Source: Pachypanchax playfairii
Taxonomy: Eukaryota; Chordata; Actinopteri; Cyprinodontiformes; Aplocheilidae
Length of the DNA: 64,000 nucleotides
Reading direction: 5' to 3'
Assembly: GCA_006937955.1 (NCBI GenBank)
Contig: SSNP01000006.1
Span: 248,001 to 312,000, forward strand
In this document: one piece after another, positions 26,345-39,800 of the stretch
Layout of the letters: every line of letters begins with the position of its first letter
How positions within the stretch are numbered: position 1 is the first letter of the stretch
Made by a program: the position numbers and the translations under genes
The notes under the pieces: generated by a model
What the model saw: only the letters and a program-made list of their open reading frames with translations
Databases searched by the model: none
Told to the model about the DNA's origin: nothing

Positions 26345-27055
26345 TAGCTACGTTTACATGCGCCAAATTTCCCCAATCTGATTAAAATCTTGGTCGATCT
26401 GAATTCCCAAATCCCTGTTCACATGGACACTAACTGAAATGATCTGATCATGGCATGAGTACACATGCACCAAGCACTCGATCAGGTTAAATGAGTTGAG
26501 CATGCGCACAGCGAGTTGTCTTTCCGGGGGAATGAAAAAAAAGTAAACAAACTCCGTCCTTTCTGCACGTCTTTCCCGCCCCATCGTGTGCTCGAGCTGA
26601 CTCACGTTATCCCCAATATGGACCCTCTGCGGGTGATTACCTTTATGTTTGGGTTTTTACTGGTCGCATTAACCAAGCTAGAGGCTGAATACATATTACT
26701 ACTGCTCCTCCACCACAGGAGAGGAGAGCAGGATGACAGGGTGACTGCACCAGCAGACCACTTCTGTTCATCTCCCGCTATGTTTTCTACTTGGGTCTGC
26801 GAAAGCAGAAAGACGTCAAGCTGAAGTTGTACGCATGCGCAGTGGGCTTTTTTCACCCTTTCTTTCTGAATGGGTGTATACATGCACGTCTATCCGAATG
26901 AAGATCGGACAAAACCACCCCTCTCGATCGGAACTAAATTTCATTCTGATCAGGCTGCATCGGATCAAAACATTCTGATTGACATGTTTACATGACGTCT
27001 TTTTTATCCGATTGGGCGTTTATTCTGATTAAATGTGCCCATGTAAACGTAGCTA
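26345..27055. mobile_element. TIR element with TA borders nested inside a Tc1/mariner remnant
   Basis: The left end GCTACGTTTACATGCGC (26347-26363) and right end GCCCATGTAAACGTAGC (27037-27053) are inverted repeats matching at 16 of 17 positions, each bordered by TA (26345-26346 and 27054-27055). Flanking sequence on both sides belongs to one interrupted transposase remnant, which confirms the boundaries. A 68-codon frame begins with ATG at 26618 (MDPLRVITFMFGFLLVALTK) and ends by 26824. It weakly resembles the start of PIF/Harbinger-type proteins in fish, so this may be a deletion derivative. Confidence 0.75.
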
Positions 27056-27200
27056 GTGTCTGGATAGGAGCAGATGTTGCTGTAAAACCTCTGTGTATTT
27101 TCAGCATTGATGGAGCCTTTCCCGATGTGTAAGCTGTTGAAGTGTACTGCGTCAGTGTAAGGTAGAATTATGTTGGCACTATTAAATCAGCACAAAATAA
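27056..27200 (-). pseudogene. Tc1/mariner-like remnant (family B), part upstream of the nested insertion
   Basis: On the minus strand this reads AGGCTCCATCAATGCTGAAA, ATACACAGAGGTTTTACAGC and AACATCTGCTCCTATCCAGA, the block that normally precedes the FQQDN motif by about 40 nt. The missing continuation lies beyond the nested element at 26344 and below. Confidence 0.6.
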
Positions 27201-30200
27201 TTTTCAAAAGTTTAAGATACTGTTTTGAAATTTGCCTAAGTAGACAGTCACCAAAAAACATGTTCGGCTTTATATTAGACACTCTGGACGTCTCTGATGG
27301 CTTTACAATACACTAAATAACTTCAGTAATTCAGGTCGCAGCTGGAGGTGGTGTTCTGATGGCTTATCCTGCCCTGAAGAAAAATGCCTCCATAGTACGA
27401 ATTAACAACTTATTACATAACAAGATGTTGTTAGAAGTTTATACAGTATTCTTGTTTATGGTGAGTGTTTCCTGTTAATTATTTAAACATAATTTTATGA
27501 TCCTTCCCTGATATTTTCTATGTAAAAGCCCTCTGGGTCCTTATCAGCCATTGTTGGGTCCTTCTCCTCTGGGTGTGTCCAAACATTTGCCTGTTACTCT
27601 GACAATGTAAAGAAGGTAAAAATAACATATTTAGTGTTTCTGTCCTGGGAAAATTTATTTGATAGGTAAAATGTATTTATGGAAAAATATAGAAACAAAA
27701 GTAAACAATAAATCTGTTTGTTGGAGTCAAGACTGTAGGACAGCACATGTGTGTAGCACATGTCAACAGGTAGCATATTTCTGCAGAACACCAATTTGAG
27801 CAAAGGTTGTCTGAGACACGACTGTGGAAAAGTTATTTAGTACTAATTTAAAGCTGCACAAAATGCAGCCTGAGCATCACAGTGTGGAACACAAGCTGCA
27901 CAGCTAAATGAGCAAAAAACCAGACGGGAAAAAACAAGCACAGAAGGTTAATTTAGTTGGAGGAAGAAACACTAAAGACTAGAGAGGGAAGTCAATATAT
28001 CTAACAACTAGAGCTGAACTGGAACCTCCAGTTAGTTCAGCCTCATTTCTCTCATCTGAGATAAATCACACAACTGAGTCTGAGCTCAGGTGTCCTCGTG
28101 GTCTTCTGCTGCTGGATCAACCTGAGCCTCTTTCCAGATATCAGAGACTCACTCTGTACTAAAACAGTTTGTAGATTCTGTCTGGTTGCAGGTGCTTCTG
28201 AGTTTAGAGAATGTTTGTTGCAAAATAACTAAATGCAAATTGTTTTTAGAGAAATCCTGACACTATAAAATGAGATTCCAGAATAAAACTTATCTATGAG
28301 CTCTCAGTCCAAACTACTCATTTATTTGGTGCTTTACACAAGGATCTTTTTTCTTGTTGCCAAGTCACACACACACTGACACTTTACATTTCCCACATGT
28401 TTCTCAGTAAATAGTCTGATTCAGAGAGTGTGAGAACGAAGCTGAAGAGAGAGACACTGTGTGTGTGTTAGGGGTTTAACACACTGTGGTTTGTGGGAGA
28501 TTGCGTAACAGGATCAGACTGCAGGAATCTGAGAAACATCTATTGTTCACATGAAAGAGAGAAAAGAAAACATGTGACACAAGGTCAAAGTTCAAACTAA
28601 ACGGAATCACTACAGGAAACCCAGAGCATCACATTTGTCTTCATAATTCACTCAGATTTTTATTTTATTTTAAAAACTAACATGGAAGGAAGTTCTGCTG
28701 ACATCAAAATCTAAATTCCACCTGGGAGTTTTTGTCTATTTGTATCATCTGGTACTTTTCAAACTCAAGAGGATGAATATTCAATATTCAATTGAATGTT
28801 TTCTATATGAAAGTCTGAGTGAAACATATTCATGACTAACTAAATAAAAACGATGGAAAGATTCTCACTTCATAAACACAGAGTCAATAACCTACAAACA
28901 AACTGTAATTAACAGCTGTTGTAGGATTTAAGTCAAGGCACCAAGCAGGTCAGAGACCTGCAGAGAGGAGAAGATCCGTTTTGACCCTGGATGTTTTATA
29001 TAGAGGTTGTGATGTTCAAATGCAGCAACGACTGCAAAAACCAACAAAAAACAAGCTTCATGTATATTCATGAGAGAGAAACATTTTCAGTGTCACTGCC
29101 ACAAATTTCTGCATCAGATACACACGATTAAACAACCCAGATGAATCCCTCTGAGTTGCTGAGCGATGATGATAAAATTCTAATTATGGCTGAAAGAAAA
29201 CACGAGTTTAAAGATAAAAATATTGAAAAAAGAAACACTTCCTGTTGTTAATTCCAAACAATTAGAACCATTTTATTGTTTATGATCCTGAAATTAATTG
29301 GTGTAAGTGACATTAGCTATTTAATAATATATCAGGAACTTCAATCCCAAAGGTTGCAGAGATTGGAATTAAAAACACTCTTAATGTGCATGAACTAAAA
29401 TGAGGAATATTTAATCATAATTTGGAATTTGCAACTAAAACTAAGTAATGGCCGACTTCAGGTGAAAACCACGAGGATTAACACTCGTGTTTCTTAATAA
29501 TTAAACAATCTAACCAGAGATGTTGAGAGTTGACACACCAAGAGCTTTTTTTGTCTGCAGCACGGCAGACAGATAAAAGAAGGTCATGATGACAGAGAGA
29601 AAAGGATGCTAACGTGACAAGAACAAGCTGATGGAAACTAAAGATAAATAATAGAGTATAATGACTCCGAGCTGTTTGCATAGGACTAGTTCAGAAGCTT
29701 TTAAAACACATGCAACCTGCTTGTATAGACACACTCCCTGCATCTGAGCTCATCCCCTGTGAATACATTTATAACCACATCATTTTACGCGATGGGAGAC
29801 AAACTGTGAGGTGACGATGAAGCTGCTGCAGGTCATGTTGCTTTACCGACCTTCTTCTGCCACACCACTCAAACACACAGAGTCCAGGTACAACAAAACA
29901 AAAAACAGGCAGATTTAAGAGACAATCGGACCATAAACTGATGAAGCAGAGCAACTAGATCAAATATGTTTGGCGTTTTTTTTATAGGCGTGTGTATTTA
30001 AGTCAGAGAATCAACAGATTCTCGTTATGAGGCTGATTATTGTTAACGAGGAACAGGAACAAAACCATATGACATTAAGATGGTGCCGATTATTTGATGA
30101 CTAATGCAGGTAAAGTATGTCAGTCTTTGTGTTGCTTTAGAGCCGCAGTGCTGGGGGTGATGGAGGGGGTGGGGGGGGTGATGGAGGGGGTGGGGGGGTG

Positions 30201-33200
30201 AGGCTACATTACTTAAAATCCAGCTGACTAAGCTTTTGTTTCATCTGACTTGTTGTGTGTAAGAAATCACAACATTTTCTGTGAGCCTCAGCAGTAGCCG
30301 GGGTGTTTTATAGCAGCTATAAAGCTGGGCAGGACAAGGCAGCACTCATTTATGATTTCATCAATCTACTGTTGGCTAAAAGATGCAAATGTTGTGCGCA
30401 GCACAGCAGCCTTATCTTCTATACATCGTTGGCTCCCTCACACACTCACAAATCTGCTTGTCAGAGAGAAGGATATGCAACAATAAAAGAAGCAAGGTGT
30501 TATTCATGTTCAGTGACAGATGGTTTTCCTCCAGATTTCTATTGTAAGACTCAATTTTCCAAATTTAATGGCAATTGCATTGAAAATAGTGCTAATTAAA
30601 ATGCTCTGTAGTCCCAGAAAACAGCACAACAACCTTCCCAAAGCATCTTAAGTAAAATATTTATCTAAATAATGTGAATAATACTTTTACTTTGGATGGA
30701 AACTTGGTCATTTCCAGCAGAACATTAGGTTTTAATGAATGGATTACATTTAGAAAGCTACAACCAGACAGCTTTGTTGGACAGGATTTCCCAATGCACC
30801 ACAACACACACTCCCAGACACACACACTCCAACAACAGAGCAATCACAAGTCTGAGAGTTTTCCTGCTGAGGATGGACTTTTCTTCTTTTTCTAATCAGC
30901 CTTCCCACTTCTTCTCCCCTCTGCTGCCAGTAACACTCATACATCACACATACACACACTATACACTACACACTGCAGCCTCCCTTTTACCTTTTAAAAC
31001 TCGTTTCTTCCAGCTTAAAACACAGCTCGGAATGTGCACTCAGAGAAGTGTGCAATCATTTCAAATATCACATAAATTCACATAAATTCTGGCTGCAGTG
31101 TGTGATGTGTGCTGGTTTTCTGCAGGTGTCTGACCTGCCGTGCGTCTGTCAGTTTCTACTCAGACCTCAAATCTGTAGACTCTATCAAAACACAGCTGAA
31201 AGTTGAAATCATAAATCTAACTGTAAAGATCACACTTTAAAGCACTGAATCTATTAGCATTCATTATTAACCACACGGATTCTTAATAGTAAGAAGAACT
31301 AGATTTTTCATCCTCATCATCCAAATAGATCCAAATGAAATCTGCTCCTATTAAGTAATTTATATTTCCTGAGAATCTGGGCCTTATTTCCTTTTAATAG
31401 TCTTAACTATAAAATGAGCTTACATTTAAATATATTTCAGCGCAGTGGCCATTAGTAGGAGCATCCCTCATTTTAATGCCAATACAGTTTCCCTAATGGA
31501 TGAACGCCTTCCTTCCAGCTACTGCAGTCTGTCTGCATCTGTCAGCCTCACAGGAAATTTCCTTCACTGGAGACAGACTGAGGAGAAAAGACACTCCCTG
31601 TTCTAAAGGGACTGAGGAAGGGTCTGCGTTAGTAAGTGGACAGGTGAAACAGTAATAACATCCACATGTATGAATGCGTATTAAAGTTATAAGCTACTGA
31701 AGAGAGTGATGGAGATGAGAAGATAAACATGAAGGGTGACTGAAACCCTCCTGTTTACAGAAACAGATTATTTAATCCAAACTACTGAGAGCTTCTACTC
31801 AGCTGCTTCTGCCTTGACGCCGTTTTATTGTTTCTGTTCCAATTAACAGCCATCATCCATCAGCAAGTCACGTTTCTGCTGCCTCAGGGACTTTCTTCTC
31901 TCTTCACCACTAAGGTGCTTTTAAAAAATTTATGGCTGACAAACATTTGTGGATTATTTTCCAGGAACACATCAGAGAAGATGTGTTTCAGCCTGGGAAA
32001 GTGTCAGTTCATGTATTTGTTGTTTAGCATGAACCAGAGTTGCAGGACTGAGTCTGTCCTTCATGCAAATAATGAACTGGACTTTGTTTTAAAGTAGTTA
32101 AAGTAAATCTGAGGGCAAATTTAGGATGTTCCAGTAACAGCTGGAAGATAAAACTCACTGTAATCACCTGCACACTGCTCACCTGCCCCGCCCCTTTATA
32201 AGCAGAGAGCTGAGAACAGCAGATAGTAAGCTAACTTCTGTTTTCTGAACTTGAACCACATCTTTTCCTGAGTCTTGCACTGTATATCTGCCATGTTTCT
32301 CATAGTTTTAGTTCACGAAAGTGTTTCTGTTCTGCTTTAAAAAAAAAAGTTGCAATGTTTTAAGTTTTTTCTCCTTTTTCTGTAAAATTAATTCGCCACT
32401 CGTCTCGTCTGCTGCATTTGGGTCCTGACACTAAACCGAAACATTACTCTCGATGGTTAAGTATAAATAAAGGAATCAATTCAGTTTACTCTGAATTTTA
32501 ATCTGCTCGTTAGTTTTAAAAGAAAACTGCTGGAAATGTTCAGACACTATCTGGAATATTCTTAAAGATGAACTTCAGAAATCAGGGTTAGTGGAAACAG
32601 ACTATAAACTTTAAGATATGATGAAACTCTGAGGTCAACAAGGAGCGATAACTGAAATCATCAATCAGTCTGAGTACATGTGTAAATAACACGTCATAAA
32701 AAACAGAGCCTACTGCTTATTGCAGGAAACCTTCGATCTACGGATGTGATAATTGTGAAAATTCAGCAACATCTGTGTCTGTGTTCTCTCCCTGCACAGC
32801 TTTGGTTCAGGTCTTCAGCACAGACAGAAAGTCTGCAACCTGCTGTGTCTCCTGCACAGAACTGACGAGACCAATATGCTGGTATTTCTGATGAAAAACA
32901 ACCTTTAGACACGACATGTTGATTCTTTCCACATGGTTGGACGTGCTGTTTGTTTTTACTTACTGTTAAATCACATTCACATGACGCAACAGCAACAAAA
33001 AGATTTGTTTATTTCATCTTTTATCTAAAAATCAAAGACTAAAAATCTATAAACAAGCTCTGAAAAAGCCTAAAGTTATTTGGACTAATAAGACAACACG
33101 ACTTTATAAATAAAAAGACTTGTGATAGGATGTTACAGCTCATGCACAACATGCAGAGGTCTGAGATAAATGGTTTCACTCGGTGTGCACGTGTCTTTCT

Positions 33201-36200
33201 GTGTGATCAATAAGAGCTTGAAACTACAGCGGCAGGTAATTTATCTGTCAGAGAAATCAATAAACAGAATATTTATCAGCAAAATGCAGATCTCACATAT
33301 AACCTCTATACATGGGAGCCATCTGCACAAATAATCCAACATTAAATGCATCATAAGAAACACACACACTACATGGTAAAAATCCTGTTCCCGTCATCCG
33401 GATGTGTTCTGTATGTATGTGTGCATCTGGGGGGAAAAGTGTGCAACCATGCATTAATGTTTTGTGTCTCAGCTGCAGCCTTCATTCGCCAATAGATTTT
33501 CATGCATCTATAATGCGGCCCACATTTATCCAGATAGTTCCTGAGCTGGGGGAGGAAAAGCTTCTTCACTCCTCGTTATGCACAGCTGATGTTACAGCAT
33601 GAAGACACGGAATATGGAAGAACATACAGGATGTAGAAGTACATTAAAAAGAAGGAAATGTGTGTAAAAACTACTAAAGTGGTTTTTTTTTATGTTTGGG
33701 TTTTCTGTTTGCAGTGTTTAATCAGAGCCCACCTGCACATCAGCTTTAATGTTCCTCACTTCACTCCATGAAATATTCATTCTTCTCTGGTCATAAACAG
33801 CACGTGCTGATTCTTCTTGACATCTGACTCCATCTGACAATCAGTCCTGCTGTTTGTGTCATTTAGTCCCTGGAATAAAAACATGAAACTATAACTAAAC
33901 ATTCACACTGGGTCAAAGGTGAAACTTTACAAGTGTGAAAAATACATTGAGTTAAAGTTAAAAGAAAGGTGGATGAAATCTAACACTTGTGTTTGCTCTA
34001 GTTAACTTGAGGAGGAAGATGCGAGCAGACATTTTTTTAATCGATGAACCGTTTCAGCTGCCTTTACGTTCAGAGCTGATCTTTCTTCTTTCTCTCACTC
34101 TGTCACAATTCTTCTTTTACCTCTAACACATTCTGCCTCACTTCTTCTGTCATCGCTTCTCTTCCTAGCAGGCTAGTTTTCCATCCTGTCACTGATGGTC
34201 TTCCTCACCCTTGTCTCCTTTCCTCTCTGATCCCTCCCTTTCATCCTTTCTCTCCAGATCACATCCAGCTCTTCATCCATTGTTATGTATTATTTATGAA
34301 TCTGGTTCAGAGAGAAAAAGGAATGAAGATGCATCTGCAGCATCAAGAGGACGCTCTGTCAGAGGGAGTTTATGTGTGTTTGCTTACTGTTGGGCTTTGC
34401 ATCTGTGCACTGAAGCAGATTCAGACTGAATTTGCTGCTAAGTGCGAAGTTAGACTATGGATGGATTAAAAAAAGAAAAAGATGCTTTGCTATTCTTGTC
34501 TTAAGAAGGACTGTGTGAGAATAAAGACAGTAAAATTATGTTTTTTAAATATAGAATATAAAAATATAAGTTGTATAAGTTAATGTGCAACCTGAATGTA
34601 GTCACATTATCCCAACAGCTAACATTATCTAATCTCCATCTCAGCACATGAACAAACATTCACACCTTATAAAATCCTGTTTCTGGTCACTTCCTGACAG
34701 TAAACAGACTGTAACTCAGTCTGATCAACCAGGTAGCAACATGTTTAAATAAAACAGTCAGCTGAAGCAGAACAATAATCCTGATTAGGTTTGACTTACT
34801 TTGTTTTGACAACAAAATCTTAAAAAAAAACTGGTGGTTGGTTTCTCTGTATTTGTTGGATTTCTGTTCTGATGTTTTTGTTTAAAAAAAAAATTACAGC
34901 ACAGAACAGATCAGCATAAGATTTAAACATTTAAAATCTGAGGGGAGACAGAAAGAATAAGCAACAATGAAACTGTCGCTCATTTTCTCTCCACTGTCTT
35001 GTTATTACTTACATATTATATATATGAATTATATGGATTATGTTTATTATTATTATTTACTGAAACAGTTATAACGCTTAGTTCACTGTGTAATGTAACT
35101 TCATACAGAGAACTATGTGCTGAATGTGTGTTTAAATGAACTCGCTGTAGCTGACAGGGTTCTCTTCCCTTTAGTCCAAACTGACACCCGCCCACTCATT
35201 TAATCAGACGACTTAAAGTTCGCTCATTATTATTCATAAAGCCATTTGTTAATAAGACTTATAGCATGAAACCAGATCAATCACTACAGTTTTCATCCTC
35301 TGAGTTCTCTTACAGTTATTTTACTGCAAATATTAATCAAACATGTTTTTTCTTTTTAAACTGAAGGAATGAAAGTCATTTAAATTGTTAATATAGTCCA
35401 ATAACACCTTCAAATGTCCGTTCATGTGACTAAAATGTACCTTCCATTTTCTCCGGAGTATTAAGAATATTTCTGATAAATAATGCCAAACACAGCTAAG
35501 CTAAAGAGGAGGCATCACAGTGAAGCAGCTGTTTCACAAATCGCAAACAGGTCATGCTTTAAAACGGACCGTGAAATTTACTTGGCCATTTAAAATGACA
35601 ACAATCGTCTTCAATAAAACAAGAAGAAGGAACAGTTAACAGACACGGCGAGCTGCCGGAAGCCATTGTATTGATCTGTTCACCAGCTTCTTCTGTAGAA
35701 GTAAAGCACCTGTTTCCTCGTTGCTTTTAAGTATTGTTTCCTCTTCAAGCTGTTTGAAACAACTTCAAAGGATTGCGGCTAATTATGAATTTGATTCATT
35801 CAAAGTGACACGTGAAACGGCTTTTCACTGGCTAAAAATACTCCTCATTAGGAACAAGTGTCAGTCGCAGCACCAGGAACCAAGATCTGAAAGAAGGGAG
35901 TCAGTTTTAAGATTCAAATTAACCTAAAATCAACATTTTTAATGCTTTTTATGTTTCAGAATTGATGCGACACTGAATTTGGATCATTATTTTGAAAACA
36001 CAGTAATGAAACAGACTATATTTCAAACAAATTTGATTTTTCTAGGTATTTCACATTTTACAATCATCAGGCAAGAAAAAGTTTGTAGATGTAATTAAAG
36101 TTTCACGGTGATGCAAATGAAGGAAGAATGTTGTGCTTTTTGGTTCAGTCTTGTAGTAATTTGTTGTAATTTTATTTATCTATTCATTTATTTCTCACAA

Positions 36201-36304
36201 ATCCAGGAACTCTAGCATTTTGAAGTTGCAGAAATATATTTTAAAACAGGTGTTTAGACAAATTTCTGACAGAAAACTGAAAAAAGACTAACTGAAAGGA
36301 AACT
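27201..36304. other. No gene seen; several repeat-poor stretches
   Basis: About 9 kb without a supported exon. The G-rich minisatellite at 30151-30200 is listed separately. Stretches such as 30440-30700 and 31340-31510 are repeat-poor, with clusters of homeobox-like ATTA cores and balanced composition, which would suit conserved non-coding DNA near a developmental gene. This is inference only. Open frames at 31828-32097 and 34211-34429 are not recognised. Confidence 0.4.
30151..30200 (+). repeat. G-rich minisatellite (two units), possible G-quadruplex
   Basis: Two imperfect copies of a GTGATGGAGGGGGTGGGGGG-type unit give five runs of at least five G within 50 nt, which satisfies the usual quadruplex pattern on the + strand. 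Confidence 0.7.
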
Positions 36305-36853
36305 TATGGTGCATTCACACCGGCCACTTTGTCAACGTCAAGCAACGCTCATAACACTCCAAGTTTGACTTTGAAAGTTGAAGCTTGTAACGCCTGCCAG
36401 TCAGAGAGCGTAGGCGTTAAAGCCCACGAAGGCGGGGCTTCCTTTGTTATCAGATGTTCTGAGCTATGGCAGATCATAAAGAGAGAGTGGCTTGGCTTTA
36501 TTTACTCCGTTTGTGGATACACCCCAGGCTCCAGGAGCTACATATGGATGAGGTTTTCTTCCAGCGCTACTACTGTCAGTCCCGCGCCCTGTTTGAAGAC
36601 TTCCTGCTTCATATACGTCACTACAATGAGACGCTCTGATTGGTTGACATGTCGCTTTAAGAGCGTTAAGAGCGTCAAACAAGCGTTTCAAGCGTCAACG
36701 CCTGAAACGCTCGAAAAGCTTGAAAAGTTGACGCTCATAACGCTCAGAGCGCCGCAGAGTCGTTGACGTCTGTCTGATGCACTCCACCATAGACTTTACA
36801 TGTAAACGTGCCGCTTCTGACGTTGACGGTTGGGCCGGTGTGAACACACCATA
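36305..36853. mobile_element. Deletion-derivative DNA transposon with TIRs and a truncated transposase start
   Basis: The left end TGGTGCATTCACACCGGCC (36307-36325) and right end GGCCGGTGTGAACACACCA (36833-36851) are inverted repeats matching at 17 of 19 positions, each bordered by TA. Subterminal GCGTTAAGAGCG and AACGCTCATAAC motifs recur in both orientations. Inside is a short frame (36466-36639) resembling the N-terminus of PIF/Harbinger proteins. The 549-bp size and missing catalytic domain mark it as non-autonomous. Confidence 0.7.
36466..36639 (+). pseudogene. Truncated Harbinger-like transposase N-terminus (57 codons)
   Basis: ATG at 36466 opens a 57-residue frame beginning MADHKERVAWLYLLRLWIHP, followed by LHMDEVFFQRYYCQSRALFE and DFLLHI, ending at TGA 36637-36639. 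The pattern of a charged start, then HP, then FQRYY...FEDFLLHI resembles the N-terminal region of HARBI1-like proteins of fish (typically ...FQRYFRM...FDDLL). The DDE catalytic domain is absent. The likeness is by eye, so the family call is tentative. Confidence 0.45.
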
Positions 36854-39800
36854 ACAGACACACTGGTCAGAGTGAGCTGCAGAGCTGAACTCCACCAAAC
36901 TATTATTTATCCAGTTTTTAAAGAGTTCTAAAAGAAGGGCCTCACTGGAGTGTAATAATAAATAATCATTGTTTCTTAGATCTGGTTCATTGGATCGATT
37001 GTGAGAACTAATAAAACTTTTAATAATAGGAATCTAAAATCTAAGAATAAAAACTTGAACCTACTTAAGATCTATGATCAGAGAAGTGGAAACAGCCTAT
37101 GTGTTAGTAATAAATCTTGGGGTGTGTGTGTGGGGGGGGGGGCTAGTTGATCCTATTTTTCATCAGGTTTTCCACCTGCTGCTGGAAGTCCAGGTGTTTG
37201 GAGATACTTTATTTTCTGAGTCGTGCTGTTCTCATTTTTCAGGCTATGTAGTTCAAACCAACTCAAACTTTTAAAAGACATTTCTCCCGTAACTGTTCCA
37301 GCTGAATTCTTTTATATGTTGCTTCTTGTTTACAATTAAATAAATTTGGGTTTACTAGAATACAAACTGATTATCTGAGCTGCAGCCTGCTGTAAGTCTT
37401 TCCTCTGACGGTGGAAAAGTTGTCAGTTGTGACACTGATTACCTCTTTAAGGGCATGTTTGAAAGCCAGTTCAGACTAAATTCTGCTCAGACTGTGGAGG
37501 AACAGAAGAAGGCAGCAGGAGAGAGGTGGGGTGAGATGTGACTTAACGCTGAGGCATAACTCTGTCTGCTGGGACGTCCACGATGCCTCTCTGTTCCTGG
37601 TAAACACACGGATAGCAGCTAGGTGAGGCAGCTGCTATAAATAGCTCGCCTGTACCCACAGAAACACACACAATCATGCATAAATAAATGCGGTGACACA
37701 TGCACGCAAGCAGCCTTCACATCATTGGTTGATAATACAGGCTGAGAGTGTGACACTTCGCCTTTCTGTTCCCTCGTTTCCCCTTTGTTTGCATGCATCT
37801 CCATTCTGCACCCTCCATCTCCTCTTGGCAGCACTCCTCCTTCTCCTACTTATCATATGCTCTCTAACAGATGGTGGGAATGATAATTACCAAACGGACT
37901 AAACAGTAAGTGCACGAGCCCTCTCTGTGGTTATGAGACATATGCTATTTACACTTCTGACGGTCTGGCAACTTATTTTAGGAGAGAAATAGAAATCTAG
38001 GTTTTATCAGGACTGAAGAAAGAAATGAAAACATTCATAAAATGCACTTTACAGGTGCATTAAATCCTCCATAATCACACTGCCATAGAGCCTCCCCACT
38101 AATTATATTAACATTTATATTGAATAGTTTCATTACTGTTAATCACCCAGATCAGTTTTCATGCTCAACCTCATTATAAACCAGAGAAATTCATTGTCTT
38201 CATGCCTCCTTCTCTCCTCCCTCTTCTTTACCTCCACATGTTCACCTGCTTCTCTAACTAGGACAATGTCCTATTTTTGTCATGTTATAGACAGGAAGCA
38301 GATGAGGTGTTGTTTGTTTTCTGGATCATTTTGTTTTCTGATAACCTTTAGTCCTAATTTTAATCATTATGTCGTGGTTTCAGATCCTCATCATTCGATC
38401 GTCTGTCCTGCATTTCTGTTATTTTCTTGTTGCTTGTTCAGGCCGTTTCATTTGTTCCGTGGAAATAATCTGGCTTCTACGATCCATCTGCCACCATCCA
38501 CCTTCAATCTAAGTCATAAATGAAGACACTTGAAATATATTACTGTAATAAAATTAATGAAAAGGAGCCAAAGTTGGCTGCTTTGCAAAGGGATGCATAT
38601 GTTATACAGCATGATACACAGCACATGTTGACTTTAAGAAATGGGATTAGCAGTAGATTAATGCCTGTGTCTGTGATAAATTAAATTAGGTGTGAATGAC
38701 AGGTATAATAATCCTGGTTTGGTGATAATGGCAGGTATGATAGATACACAGATGCATCCTGCCTGCTTTATGACCCTGATACAAGAAGGTAAATCAATTA
38801 TAAAAGACAGGAAACAATTTTTTCAAGATTATATGTGAGCAAATGAGTCTCAGCTTCCTAAATTACAAGACTTGCTGTAACAGATCTGCTCATGTCAGCC
38901 ATTATGGAGAGCACAGAGCTTCAGAGATCCTGATATGCAACATTTAAACAAAACTCAAAAACATAAAGATGTTCCTGGCAGACTCTCAAACATTATCCAC
39001 ATCAGCTTTTAATTTTGTTGTCTTCCTCCTTCCAGCGCGTTCTACCTCCTTAACCACGTTCCAAACTGGAGAACAATTAACAAGGCCATACTTCATAATT
39101 AAACCAGCTGTGTCTTAGACTCTAAAGTATTAATGAAGCTGTCTGTGTGAAAGATCCCGATAGAAAAATCTTTCTTTAACTGCTTCCATAAAAGCACAAA
39201 TTCAAGTTTTAGCTGTTCATAAGTTTCTTCTGATTTAAGAACCTCGTCTCAACATCATTGTTCTTGTTTGATCTCCATCCACTTTATCTTCTGAACTAGA
39301 CACGTCGTTTAAAGGAGTGAATTCAGTCACTTCCTGGCAAACAAACAACTTTTAATAAACACAAGAAAAGGCAGTATGTTCAGACTGTAATGTTAGTTTA
39401 GCGCTGACTGGCTAATAAATGTTTTGGTACAAATTTGTATTAAATGCACGTTTCCAAAACGCAGAAATCCACAGAAAACATTTGTTTTTTGTTGATGATT
39501 GTTTGCTGAAAATGGCAAAGAAACATTATTAACACCCACATTTACTGTGAAAGAACCAAATTAATTTGCTTATTACAGTAAATATGCAACATAATTATAT
39601 TGAATTTCCATTTACATTATTAGATGGTGAATTTACATGTTAATGAGACTCGTTGTGTTTTTGCTCAGAGGGAAAATTTAATGATAATTTGAACTTTAAA
39701 CACACAATCAAAATTTTCCTGGTATTTTGGCAGATATGTACATTTATTAAGGCCTTTTATTAGTTATTTTGAGTTTAACAACTGAATGATTACTTGATTA

